From Baffinella frigidus (taxonomy: Eukaryota > Cryptophyceae > Cryptomonadales > Baffinellaceae), in contig MU646479.1 in NCBI GenBank assembly GCA_026770585.1, positions 166,716 through 181,340 of the forward strand: 14,625 nt of DNA, in the 5' to 3' direction. Both the position numbers and the translations under genes were made by a program. Below the pieces are notes generated by a model. It searched no databases. It was not told the origin of the DNA and worked only from the letters and a program-made list of their open reading frames with translations. Below, piece by piece: positions 1 through 9,700 of the stretch. How positions within the stretch are numbered: position 1 is the stretch's first letter; every line of letters starts with the position of its first letter.

Positions 1-53
<53 letters not shown>

Positions 54-62
54 TCTCTCTCT
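1..62. repeat. (CT)n microsatellite with a short (CG)n interruption
   Basis: The window opens with an almost pure CT dinucleotide run, broken near 43-52 by a short CG run. It continues past the left edge, so its full length is unknown. The following 120 bp (63-182) is C-rich and holds two copies of a short GAAAATGGAGAG motif but no recognisable gene. Confidence 0.95.
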
Positions 63-182
63 CCAGGGGAAAATGGAAAATGGAGAGATTGCCGAAAATG
101 GAGAGGTTGCTCGTTGCTGCACCCCCCCCTCTCCTGCTCCCCTGGTTCCGTCCCCCGCCCCCTCCTTCCTCCCCGACCGGCT

Positions 183-214
183 TCTAAACCCTAAACCCTC
201 AACATAAACCCTCT
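183..214 (+). repeat. Short telomere-like heptad tract
   Basis: About four units of CTAAACC type, one altered to CTCAACA. This is the first of several degenerate heptad tracts in the window, nearly all with the C-rich strand on the plus strand. It is far too short and internal to be a telomere. Confidence 0.7.
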
Positions 215-224
215 GCTGCGAACG

Positions 225-430
225 TATCGTCGAAATTTCCACTCCGCGCGGAAAAAATCGAGGTCAGGTGAGCAACATTTTTTTTTTTTGCCTTTTTGTG
301 TCATCTTATGGATGGGAGATGCTATTTTGAGATAAAAATCATGCCTAAGATAGCATAAAAGTCCATTTTTGGAAAATCTCCTGATTTCCTGACCAGACCT
401 CGATTCCGCGCGAAGCCCATTTCGACAATA
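225..430. mobile_element. Fold-back (MITE-like) element, about 206 bp
   Basis: The left end TATCGTCGAAAT followed by CCGCGCGGAA and ATCGAGGTC is repeated in inverted orientation at the right end (396-430). The arms are about 40 bp with mismatches around a T-rich, non-coding centre. No coding capacity was seen. A target-site duplication was not identified with confidence. Reading frames across it are shadows. Confidence 0.7.
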
Positions 431-671
431 GCGCCTCACAGAGCCCCGCGACTGTTGACTAATAGATTTTTTTTCAAGCATAGAACCTTCCCGGTTTCGG
501 AACCGCCCTGGGACGGAAACTGCCCCCACGCCAGATTGCAGGTGGGGGTTGATTTTTTAAACCCGCGCCTGAAAGCGGTTGTTGACTTTTGAAAACCACT
601 GCCCTCAGGAGGAATTGACTTTTGGCGTCCCCTTCCAAGGCTCTGGCGTGGCCGGTGTACTCACCAGCCGT
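431..671. other. Intergenic stretch without a recognisable gene
   Basis: No convincing coding sequence on either strand. Two TTGACTTTTG motifs lie near 580-625, and a similar pair recurs in the MAP65 intron near 7858-7895, so this may be a worn repeat. Confidence 0.5.
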
Positions 672-813
672 GTTTATCCGGGGAATCCTTTTTTTCTTCC
701 GTTTACTGGCAATGAAAATTACTACACACATACTTTAATATTACTAGTAAAAACGACCTGTGTAGTAATTTTCGTCGCCAGGAAATGAAAGGAAAACAGG
801 GTTCCCCGGATAC
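672..813. mobile_element. Fold-back element, about 142 bp, long inverted arms
   Basis: The left arm begins GTTTATCCGGGGAA and runs to ATTACTACACA. The right arm begins TGTGTAGTAATTTTC and ends TTCCCCGGATAC. The arms are nearly 60 bp with scattered mismatches and indels, around a small AT-rich loop. No protein is encoded. The inner motif GTGTAGTAATTTTC recurs in the fold-back element at 8574-8745, suggesting related families. Confidence 0.8.
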
Positions 814-1768
814 GTGTAGCGAAAGGAGAACCTGTCTTGAGCGCGAGGAAGCGACCCCTAAACCCTCTACATACACCCCTCGGGGTGTACTTGGGCTAGA
901 GCCCCTACGTCTCGTCCTACCTCTCCATGTGGCGTGCAGCGGTCGTGTTTGTCATCTTATTGAACCTCGCTTTTCCCCCTGAACCCCAACTCTAAACCCT
1001 AACCCCTACGGAGCGAGACCCTACCACACGGTAGACTACGAAGTCCCCACTGCACCCATAATCTGGGTGTGCCGTGACTAAGTTTGTACCCGGAAAAGGC
1101 TGAAATACTTTTTTAAAAAGACACTTTTTAAAAGCTCAAGTTCACTTAGTTCTCTTTTTTAAAGCTCATTAATTTTTTAAAGCTCAAGTTCAACCAGACT
1201 CCTTTCAAAAACCTCGCAGTCCACCGCCTCCCCTGACCTCGAGAGTGAGGCGCTGCGATGCGGACTCGAGGATGATATCCGGGTGCTTGTCGTGCCCGCC
1301 TCCTGCGAAGCCCCTTTTAAGCTGATTGTCGCCGGCATGAGAGAAGATAATTTATTGAGATTTTATAGGGCAATTTCCCCCCGATAAAAGGCTACGGTGG
1401 CCTTCCGTGTCGATTTGATTTGGTTCATGCTACATGTATTGTACAAGCACCATGGTGACAACAAGTAAATGTAAAATGACATTCGTTCGCCGCCGTGCAA
1501 ATATTTTCGTTCTGGAAGGGTTTAAAAACGGATCACGATTCCGTGATGAAACAAGGTCTAAGAATTCGCTTAAAAAGCCTGCGAACCCGGAGGGAAATAG
1601 TCGACTAGGTTCAAATCGCCCAAACTCCAAGGCCCCCGAAAACTCATTTATTCAATAAATTCTCTTCTCTCGCATACAGCTCAACGATTTGGGAAGTCAG
1701 GTAGTTAAATGTTGACCGGTGTGTACCACGTAGGCTTCGTTCAGGGGAAACGGTAGGAGGGGGGGGTG
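814..1768. other. Intergenic stretch, no gene recognised
   Basis: Short frames occur on both strands (for example 1430-1658) but show neither codon bias nor recognisable motifs. There is a small direct repeat of TTTTTTAAAGCTCA at about 1110-1190 (three imperfect copies) and a worn heptad patch near 985-1005. Otherwise nothing was identified. Confidence 0.5.
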
Positions 1769-1892
1769 TAGCTCTGCCTCACTTAATCTGGGCTCCTCGC
1801 TAAACAAAGTTAGATCAGGACTCCGCACAAATTCTCCCGTACTAGTATCGATTTTAAAAAATCAGGAGCCCAGATCAACTGAGGCAGAGCTA
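1769..1892. mobile_element. Family A terminal-inverted-repeat element, 124 bp
   Basis: The ends are TAGCTCTGCCTCA and TGAGGCAGAGCTA, an exact inverted pair. It extends inwards as ATCTGGGCTCCT on the left and AGGAGCCCAGAT on the right. The same ends occur at 4792-4928 and 8817-8956 and as fragments in many MAP65 introns, so this is the commonest mobile family in the window. The terminal TA may be a target duplication, as in Tc1/mariner-type MITEs; that is inference. Its interior differs from the intronic copies. Confidence 0.8.
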
Positions 1893-1930
1893 GCAGTTCA
1901 AAAAAATCTCTTCTCGCGGATGCTCTCAAA

Positions 1931-2159
1931 GCTCATGCCTCAGTTAATCTGGCCCATTATCTAGGCTCTCACGAAATACATTTATCAGCACTCCGTACAA
2001 AAAAGCCAATTTCTCCTGAAGGCAGTTGTTTTCAAAAGTTAAATACCGTATCCACATACGGTCAAAAAAAATTAACACCCTCCTCCACTCTGGCGTGGCA
2101 GTACAAACAGCGAGCAAATGGATTTAATGAGGAGTCAAGGTTGACTGATGCAGAGCTAG
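1931..2159. mobile_element. Diverged family A element
   Basis: The left end resembles GCTCTGCCTCAGTTAATCTGG, altered at the start, and the right end is GACTGATGCAGAGCTAG. Internal blocks (CACTCCGTACAAA, TTTCTCCTG) match blocks in the 1769-1892 element, so the two are probably sister copies, this one carrying about 100 bp of extra sequence. No coding capacity. Confidence 0.55.
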
Positions 2160-2191
2160 ACGGTGTTCAACAAATCCACTGCTCTCGGATG

Positions 2192-2218
2192 GTTTACCCG
2201 CCGCGTTGTACATGTAAT
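2192..2218 (-). repeat. Partial copy of the 3' end and donor of laminin-B exon 2
   Basis: These 27 bases match 2364-2390 with two differences. They cover the end of exon 2 (ATGTACAACGCGGC) together with the splice donor GGGTAAAC. The copy lies downstream of the intact exon on the minus strand, in the same arrangement seen for donor copies in the plus-strand gene. It is a duplicated exon/donor fragment, not a complete exon. Confidence 0.8.
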
Positions 2219-2232
2219 GTAGCCTACAAAAT

Positions 2233-2324
2233 CTATTTCGCAGAGCATCTGTCTACAGGATTTCCGGTACATATTGGTATGTTAAGCCTTAAAAGTAAGA
2301 CACGGCTCCAACGCCAAGCCACAT
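2233..2324 (-). CDS. Possible terminal exon of the laminin-B protein (weak)
   Basis: After the exon 2 donor, a 45-bp stretch ends in TTTTCTCTCAG. From 2324 the frame continues in matching phase as DVAWRWSRVLLLRLN and on to a TAG stop at 2235-2233. Laminin B domains often continue with a DV-x-L strand here, which would fit, but the rest (IPICTGNPVDRC) is not recognisable. The 45-bp intron is short and has no in-frame stop, so retention would also keep the frame. If real, the whole protein would be 131 residues. Alternatively the gene continues to exons further left that were not found. Confidence 0.25.
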
Positions 2325-2369
2325 CTGAGAGAAAATCCGTTAGGTGACGGGACGAGTTTTTAAGTTTAC

Positions 2370-2930
2370 CTGCCGCGTTGTACATGTAGTGCCCAAGCGT
2401 GTATTTGAGCACCGCGTGGAAGAACCCGCGCTGGTCCCCGAGATACTTCTCCGGCGCTTGCCAGTACCACACGACATCCCCGTCGTCCCCGCCTTTGAGG
2501 CGCTGCGAGGAGCGGTCGACGGAGAGGGGCTGGGCGCCAGCGGTGCCGCTGAGCGTCCAGCCGTCCGCGTCGCGGATGAATCTGCTCTCCACCAGCGTGT
2601 CGCCGGGCAGGGCGCCTGTGTGTTGCAGGGCGGTAAGGCAGCAACGGGTTGCAACGCTGGTCAGGAGAACCGCTGAGGAGGGTGAAGGCGCGCAGTGCCC
2701 CTAGCGCTACGTGCTCTGCTGGGGACGAGGACAAATTACTGTCCTCCTCCAAGTTGCAAAACCATTCTGGACCCCACCACCGAAAAGGGGAAAATCATGG
2801 CCACGTCCATTTCCTGCCAAAACGTTCAAGGTGGTCACGAGGCTGGAGTGGGGAAATCATGATGCGACGCACCTGCACTGACGATCAACAGCAAGGCCGC
2901 CAGCACTCCCAAGAGGCGGCGCCGCTGCAT
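2370..2930 (-). CDS. Secreted laminin-B (laminin IV) domain protein, 5' two exons
   Basis: This is probably a secreted or cell-surface protein; the function is unknown beyond the domain. Exon 1 (2930-2873) starts at ATG and encodes a classic signal peptide: three arginines, then LLGVLAALLLIVSA. It ends at donor CAG|GTGCGT in phase 1. Exon 2 (2615-2370) follows acceptor CACACAG in matching phase and reads ALPGDTLVESRFIRDADGWT, then VVWYWQAPEKYLGDQRGFF and LKYTLGHYMYNAAG, ending at donor CAG|GTAAAC. The D-x-D-GW opening and the YW-x-AP-x-x-(Y/F)LGD signature followed by L-x-Y are typical of laminin B domains (laminin, perlecan). The usual second half of the domain is not visible in exon 2, so the gene is incomplete or short. 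Intron 1 is 257 bp. The gene is divergent from the MAP65-like gene and may share its promoter region. Confidence 0.65.
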
Positions 2931-3389
2931 CCTGACTCTATCGGGATAATTTTGGAGCAACGGATCGAAAATTAAGAGAGGTGAGGCGGGCCCTTCCCCC
3001 CTTAATTTTTGCGACTCCGTACAAAGTGAGAATTAAGGGGTTCAGAAATTGAGTTTTTGAACCGTTGTGATTTCGAAAAAAATCGTAACGTTCAAATTTT
3101 CATCAGACCGGTTGGCAGGCCGGACGCAGCCCCCCAGGCGGCCCACTGCGTCGCAGGCGGCCCACTGCGTCGCACCCTCAAGCGCTCGCCGTGTGGACCG
3201 TCGCGCCAGCCGCCCCGCTCGTCTGTCCGCCGGAGGGTTGCCTGCAGTTGATCCACAGACAGTAGCAACCAGAACAATGGAGCTGGCGAGCGGGGATGCC
3301 GCGAGCTCCAGCAGCACAAAAATCAACCCCGTCGCAGCCATTACACAGCGCGTGTACGTGCACTCCCCCCATGCCCAAGCCCATCTACC
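2931..3389. promoter_or_regulatory. Shared 5' region between two divergent genes
   Basis: This 459-bp stretch separates the minus-strand ATG (2930) from the proposed plus-strand ATG (3390), so it should hold both promoters. No TATA box stands out. Visible structures are a hairpin at 2996-3040 (CCCCTTAATT paired with AATTAAGGGG), a second small inverted repeat at 3064-3089, and an exact tandem duplication of a 19-bp GC-rich unit at about 3137-3173. The role as a promoter is inferred from position. Confidence 0.45.
3176..3341 (-). other. Hydrophobic open frame; possible alternative first exon
   Basis: On the minus strand an ATG at 3341 opens a frame beginning MAATGLIFVLLELAASPLAS and continuing through SIVLVATVCGSTAG, a signal-peptide or membrane-anchor-like start. 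A GAGG|GTGCGA donor at 3176/3175 would leave phase 1, compatible with laminin-B exon 2 (2615). It could therefore be an alternative first exon of that gene. It could equally be chance in GC-rich DNA, because the frame stays open in both directions and the exon at 2930-2873 is a better start. Confidence 0.2.
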
Positions 3390-3575
3390 ATGCCATCCGC
3401 GGCCCTGCGATCTGAAGCCTGTCTCTTGAAATTCGATGTGTTTTGCGTCCGCGGCAGGGAGGAGGCCGTTGTGCAGCTCCACGCGCTGTGGAAGGAGATC
3501 GGAACGAGCGAAGCAGAGCAGGGGAAGGCGCTGGAGGCTCTGCTCGGGGCGGTCGAACAAGCGCTGAACCGGCAG
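3390..3575 (+). CDS. MAP65-like exon 1 (N-terminal dimerisation helix)
   Basis: Sixty-two codons ending in phase 0 at donor GGCAG|GTCTGT. The ATG at 3390 is chosen because it leaves about 30 residues before the LHALWKEIG signature, close to the family's usual spacing. An alternative is an acceptor at GCGGCAG just before GGAGGAGGCC (about 3458), which would place the true start in an undetected upstream exon. After the signature comes AEQGKALEALLGAVEQALNR, the amphipathic helix expected there. Confidence 0.75.
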
Positions 3576-6500
3576 GTCTGTACATCGGAGGAGGACGGTG
3601 TGAGGTTTAGGGTCTTGCCATGTTTTTGAGGAGAGGAGCACTTTGGGCCGGTGCGGCTGGGGAGAGCACGTGTCAGGACGCAGGGGGGGAGGGGGGGGGG
3701 TATCGCACCTGTCTTGTTGTAGCAGAGGTTGGGGTTCCACCTCAGGTCGCTTCCCCAGCGCGGCGCCATCCCACCAGCCCTCCCAAGTGGCTCAAATAGT
3801 GCCCTGGAATGTCTTCGAATTTACCTTACATCGGGGTCGGATCCGATCCCGATGTCAGGGTAAATCAAAAATGTCCCAGCGCACTATTTGAGCCACATAC
3901 AAGGGCTAGTGGCCTACGGATTGCCTACGGTAGGTAGGGGGGGCTCCTACGACTTTATAATGCAAGGCAATTTAAAAGCACACGCGCCCCTCTCTCCACC
4001 CGGTGCACGATGTCCAGTCTCTTAATTTGAACCAAAGGTCGTCGGAATCCGACGGCCTTCAGTACAAATCACACGGATTGAAAAAGGCGATTTGCTCCCA
4101 CTCTGAGGGCTGGTGGCTGTTTGTCAGGTGCACGATGTCGAGGAGGCGAAGGCGACGCTCTCGATCAAGCTGCGGGTGGCGGGGGCGAGGATCAAGGGCA
4201 TCCAGAGCCAGACGCGCCACAGGTACCCGAGCGCTGTCCCAGTAAATTTGGGCTCGCCATTATTTCGCCCCCCCCCGAATTTTCACAGGTGAATTTTGAA
4301 CACCCCCCATGAAATTGAGGGGGCCAGCGAGCGAGCGAGCGTGAGGGCTCCAGAGGGATCCCGTCTGGCTTTCTCTACTGCTCCGTTGCGAAACCCCATC
4401 CGGGGGTGAAAACCAAAATTGGCGTTCCCAAAGGGAGCTACCCCCTCCAGCAGTCTGGCCACAGGTACCCGAGCGCTCTTTCAGTCTATTCGGGCTCGCC
4501 ATAATTTCGACCCCCCCCCCAATTTCACAGGTGAATTTTGACACCCCCCCCCATGAAATTTTCCTGTGAAATTTCGGGGGGGGGGCGAAATAATGGCGAG
4601 CCCAAACCCAAGTGGGACAGCGAGTTGGAGGTACCCGAGCGCTGTCTCAGTCTATTCGGGCTCGCCAATTTGGTTCGGGCTCACCAAATCCAAACGGTGG
4701 AAGTGCAGGAGGGGCCTCGAGAGGCGGCGTCCTCTGCCAGAGGGCAAACAATCACCCCCAAGAGAGGGCAAAAAATCACCCCCCAGCTCTCTAGCTCTGC
4801 CTCAGTCTATTTGGGCTCAGGGATTTGGTGCGCCCGGGGTCTTTTCCGCTGTAAAGTTGACGGATGTGTACCGCGGACCCAGCTTGTCAACTTGAGAACA
4901 GTCGGTCAACCCGAGTGAGGCAGAGATAGCTAGCGGCGAGGGATGGGGCGGGTGTGCGAGCGTCAGGAGCCCTCATGAATCCCGGTTTTCTCGACTGCTC
5001 CGTTCCGAAAGTGGAAAGGGGAGAGCAGTTGCGGGAAGGTCCCTTCCACGGAGTTTGTAATCACACGGTCTGTTACCACGCCTGCCGAGATCATTCTCCG
5101 CCCCGGTGCAAAACGTGCACCATTTAATTAACCCTCGTGCTGACTTACATCTACGGATTACTTTCTGCCCCGGTGCAGAACCTGCGCGGTTCAGTCAACC
5201 GGCGTGCTGACTGCTGACTGCTGGCGGGGGGCGCTTGTTTGCAGCTGCGGCCTCAGGACCCCAGAGAGATCCGCCGTTGCAAAACGTGCGTGGTTCAGTC
5301 AACCGTCGTGCTGACTGCTGACGATTGCTGACGACTGCTGACGACTGCTGACGACTGCTGACGGGGGGCTCTTGTTTGCAGCTGCGGCGTGGCTGACCGT
5401 GTAACCCCCCACAGACAACGCGCTTGTGTTGTCAACTACCCCGAACCCCCCCCGACATTTTGGGCCGAAACCTGCCGTTGCTGACGGGGGGGGCTCTTGT
5501 TTGCAGCTGCAGCGTGGCGCTGCCCGGGGGGTCCACAAGTGATGTAACGGCTGTCTCTGATGTAAGACCGGTTGGTACTACAGATTCGGCATGCCACGCG
5601 TCTACTGCATAAAAAAACTGGTGTAATGCGTGTCTCGCGTAGGACATCGTTGGATTGGATGATGCTAGCACCCCCCCCGTCAGCACTCAGCACGCCGGTT
5701 AACTAAATCCTGGGGGGGGGTTGTTTGCAGCTGTGGAGTGGCGCTGCCCGCCGAGGATCCGTGCGCGCTGCAGAGCAGCCTCCAATCCCAGCTCGAGCGG
5801 TTCCACCCTCTCCCTAGCTCTGCCTTAGTAAATGTCGGCCCGCCATAAAAAGATTTTGGTCAACCCTTTTCACTGGAGCCGCGCTCTCCATCGGCTACGC
5901 GTTTGCGTCTTTTCTGATACGCAATTGTTACAAATAATTCGTTGTTCCGCAATGCGGACATTATTGGAGAGAAGGCAAGGATTGCGCTGCAGAGCAGCCT
6001 CCATGCCCAGCTCGAGCGGTCTCCGCCCTCTCCATCTGCTACGCGTTTGCTTCTTTTTGATCAGAAAGACGTATCGATACGGATACGTAATTGTTACAAA
6101 TAACTCGTTGTTCCGCAATTCGGCCACTTTTGGAGATACGGCAAGGATTGCGCTGCAGAGCAGCCTCCGATCCCAGCTCGAGCGGTTTCCCCCCCTCTCC
6201 CTCTGTTACGCGTTTGTTTCTTTCTGATTCGTAATTGTTACAAACAATTCATTGATCCGCAATTTGGACATTTTTGTAGAGAACGCAAGGATTTCTAGGA
6301 GAAAGTCACGTTTGGAAGGTATAGGACCGCGAGGGAGACCACTCGGCGTTCCGAGAGGTCTGAAGCGGAGTTTTCATCGTGTGTGGTTTGCTGGATTTGC
6401 ACCAGCAGGGCATCGATTCCTGACCCATCGCTGGTACAAACTCGTTTGGCCAACAACCCAGGCTGGAGCAACTCGAGGCATTTTTAAAGGATGGAGCCTC

Positions 6501-6631
6501 AACCTTGTATTCTGAGTTTTGACCTGACGGCGCAGGTTGGAGCAACTGGACGCGGCGGCAGAGGAGAACACGCGCCCTACACCCCAAACCCCAACCTCTA
6601 AACCTTGATCCCTGAACCAACTCCTCAACCT

Positions 6632-6718
<87 letters not shown>

Positions 6719-9700
6719 ACTCTCAACCCTCAACCCCACACTCGGCCAAATGTTCCAGGCTGGAGGAACTGGAGGCGGCGGCGGAGGAGCACAAGCGGCA
6801 GCGCGCAGAGGTGGTCGCGGGGATCGCCGGGGAACTCAGATCGCTTCTCGCGGAGGAGCACGGCGCCCTCTCGGAAGCCCAGGTGCGGACCACGCCAGAG
6901 CGCTCGAAACAACCACTTTTGACATCTTTCAGGGGAAATCCCCTGAATTCTTAAGTCAACGACGCCCGAAACCCGAAACTTGAGGTTTAGGCTTTGTTCG
7001 CGGCTCGGACTGCCTACAGCTCTGTCTCGGTCTTTTGGGGCTCGCCGATTTGGTGAGCCCGGGCGTTGTGTTCCGCATACGTGGCGTCGTTGGCCAGATC
7101 TGGCGTGGGTAAGGCGTCGGTTTCCGTCGAGCCCTCTGGCGTGGGAGGAGTGGGGCGGGCGTTAGCGTTGAGGGTTGAGGGTCTTGAACCCTAGACCCTA
7201 CGCCCTCCGACGGCAGGTTTTGTTTTAGTCTTCTAACTCTGTCTCAGTCTATGTGGGCGCACCATCTTGGAGGCCCCGGGCTGTTTTCCGCGCCAAAGTT
7301 GTCGAATTAGTAGAGCGCTGTGCAGAGAAGTTGGCCACGGGAAATAATGGAAAATTGAGAAATTGGAGCCATTTTGTCAACGTTTGAGAAATTGAGTACC
7401 ATAAATTTCTCAAAAGTGGATAAAATGGCTCCAATTTCCCCATTTTCCCATTTTCCGGGTAGCCAACTTCTTGGCACAGCGCTCTACCGCGAACCCAGCA
7501 CGTCATCTCCAGAATAGTCAGGGCGGGGCAGGTGCGCCTACACCTCAATCCCAGCATTAAACTCTGAACCAAATCCTACATACTGGAGGAGGATGAGCAC
7601 GGGGGGGGTATCGGAAGGGCGTTTGTGACAGCACACATGGCGTTTGTACTGGTGCAAATGGAGATGTGCCTGCGATAATTTTGAAATTTACAGGCGCGTC
7701 TGCCCTTCCTTGAAATTTGTGTGGACCGTTCTTGCGGTGTGTTTGCTCGGCAGGAGAAGGAGCTGCGCGTGGACGCTGTGGACCCTACTTTAGACGTGAC
7801 CGGGAGCAATCATAAGTAGCCGTAAGGCAAAAATCCTCAGATCTGAGGATTCCGCCAAAAGTTGACGGTGCGGGCAAGCGGAGTTGACTTTTGCGATTGC
7901 CTTCCATCAGGTCTAGCGTAGGCGGGAACGTGGCAGTGAAAACACGCGCGTCACCCCCCCGAAAAATATCTGTACGAACCGCGCCAGGCAGGGACATATG
8001 CATAAGCCTTATGTCCAAGGCGTTTTCGGGAGGGGGGCGTGTTGGCTCACCGGGCGACGCGCGTGTTTGCTCCCGCGTATCCTCGCGGTTCTCGCTCATG
8101 TTCTCTGCCCGACAGGAGAAGGATTTGCGCGTGGACTCGGACGCGGACCTCTCACAGGCCCGCGAGGCCACCCTCCTCGCCGCCCTCGCCGCCCGCAAAG
8201 GCGAGCGCGCCGCGCGCGAAGCGGAGCTGGGGCGTCTGGCAGAGGAGATGCGGGGGTGCTGGGGGGTGCTGGGCGCGGGGGAGGGGGAGGAGGCGGCGGA
8301 CGTGCGGGACGAGGAAAGCGCGGACATCGACGCGCAGGTAGAGCGCTGTCCAGAGAAGTTGGCCACGGGAAATAATGCAAAATCGAGAAATTGGAGCCAT
8401 TTTGTCAACTTTTGATGAATTTAGTACCATGAATTTCTCAAAAGTCGACAAAATGGCTCCAATTTCCCCATTTCCCCATTTTCCGGTGGCCAACTTCTAT
8501 GCACAGCGCTCTGCTCGTTCTGTCTCAGTTTGATTTGGGCACCCGGGGGTTTTCGCGAAAGTTGGTGGATTTGCCACTCGAGGCTAAAAAATGTGACTAT
8601 TTTAAAACAGGGATTTGTTTACAAGTGAAGGAAAAAAACAGGAGTGTAGTAATTTTCACACAAATGGGGGCGTACGCCTGCCCGTGACTGGTACTAAATT
8701 TAACAACCCCACATTTAAAATAGTCCCATTTCAAGCCGCGAGTGGTGTGCGGCGGACCTAGCATGTTGACTTACGAATAGTCAGCTAATCCGGGTGTGCG
8801 GAACGCAGGGATGTGCTAGCGCTGTCTCCAAGGCTGATTTGGTCTAACCATTTTGCTTCACCCGGGCTCTTCTCCGCTCCAAAGTTGACGGATTTGTACC
8901 GCAGACCCAGCATGTCGACTTAAGAAAAGTCGGTCAACCCGAATGAGGCAGAGCTAGAGGTACGCGAGGACGCTCTCCAAACCGTCCCCTCAGCCCTCAG
9001 AGCGGGAGAAAATCGCCTTTGTCGACCTCCTTGATTTGTACTGGAGGTCGCCGGAATCCGGCGACCTGTGGTACAAAGCAGGGGTCCCGAAAAAGAGGAT
9101 TTGCTCCCACTGTGAGGGCTGGTGGTCATCCTTGATCGTCGATTTACGCCAGCTACCCCACACACCGCACCGTCTCTCCCTGCAGCAGCCGCTTTACACC
9201 AACCTGAACCCTAATCCCTAAGCACTAAACACCAAACACTAACCCCTTAAAACCAAACCCGAAACCCGAAACCCGAAACCCGAAACCCTAAACCCTAAAC
9301 CCCATACCGTCCCGTCCCTCCACCTAGGTTCTCGCAGCGAACAGCGAGGAGGAGGAGGAGCGGACTCCGATTCCCCCCTCATCGGCCATGAACCGTGAAC
9401 CATGAACCCTGAGCCATGAACCATGAACCCTAAATCCTAAGCCCCGAACCGTCCTCCCCTCCACCCAAGTTCTTGCAATGCACAGCGAGGAGCGGACTCC
9501 GATCGCTCCCTCATCGGCGGCGCTGAACCCTGGACCATGAACCGTGAACCATGAACCATGCACCCTAAACCCTAAACCCCACACCGTCCCTTTACCTAGG
9601 TTCTCGCAGCGAACAGCGATGAGGGGGAGCGGACCCTGATCCCTACCTCATCGGCCATGAACCATGAAGAGTCCCCAGAGCCATGAACCATGAACCCTAA

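Larger units (their letters stand above)
3576..4127 (+). other. Intron 1 of the MAP65-like gene
   Basis: GTCTGT donor to TTTGTCAG acceptor, 552 bp. It contains a G-rich run (3680-3702), a near-perfect fold-back element (3787-3896), a GCCTACGG-rich patch (3911-3955) related to family E, a 12-bp copy of the start of exon 2 at 4003-4014, and the right half of a family D element (about 4035-4119). Confidence 0.65.
4223..5730 (+). other. Intron 2 of the MAP65-like gene
   Basis: 1508 bp. It starts with the family-A-like block GTACCCGAGCGCTGTC directly at the donor. It contains two further donor copies (4465, 4631), poly-C/poly-G inverted repeats (4492-4608), a complete family A element (4792-4928) and three acceptor copies of exon 3 (5245, 5382, 5507). 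Confidence 0.65.
5800..6758 (+). other. Intron 3 of the MAP65-like gene
   Basis: 959 bp. It contains two downstream copies of the exon 3 end with donor (5984-6018, 6150-6184), a fragment of family A (about 5815-5848), two upstream copies of the exon 4 acceptor (6462, 6536), and a CAACCCT heptad array (6627-6737). Between 6250 and 6455 nothing else was recognised. Confidence 0.65.
6883..8115 (+). other. Intron 4 of the MAP65-like gene
   Basis: 1233 bp. It includes a family A fragment (7015-7080), a short inverted heptad patch GTTGAGGGTTGAGGG (7164-7179), a family A copy interrupted by family B (7233-7545), a worn copy of the exon 5 start (7754-7795) and a perfect 20-bp palindrome (7832-7851). 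The stretch 7855-8110 stays open in one frame but has no acceptor-bounded exon that was recognised. Confidence 0.6.

Noticed and set aside
1430-1658. Overlapping plus and minus frames as a small intergenic gene
   Set aside because: No codon bias, motif or splice context favours either strand, and the region has ordinary intergenic composition.
2344-2704. Plus-strand frames of about 100 residues
   Set aside because: They are the complement of laminin-B exon 2, whose domain signature and splice phases are on the minus strand.
3042-3740. A 232-residue minus-strand protein
   Set aside because: Most of it is antisense to MAP65-like exon 1 and intron 1. Only the hydrophobic part from 3341 was kept, as a weak alternative exon.
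6252-6515. An 87-residue plus-strand gene
   Set aside because: It lies within intron 3, overlaps a partial exon 4 copy, and shows no recognisable motif or acceptable exon boundaries.
7785-8408. A 207-residue minus-strand gene
   Set aside because: It is the antisense shadow of the GC-rich exon 5 and family B; the residues are low-complexity Ser/Ala/Arg without motifs.
7891-8415. A single 174-residue plus-strand gene
   Set aside because: Only 8116-8337 has coding character. The upstream part has no such character, and the downstream part runs into the family B element at a clear donor.
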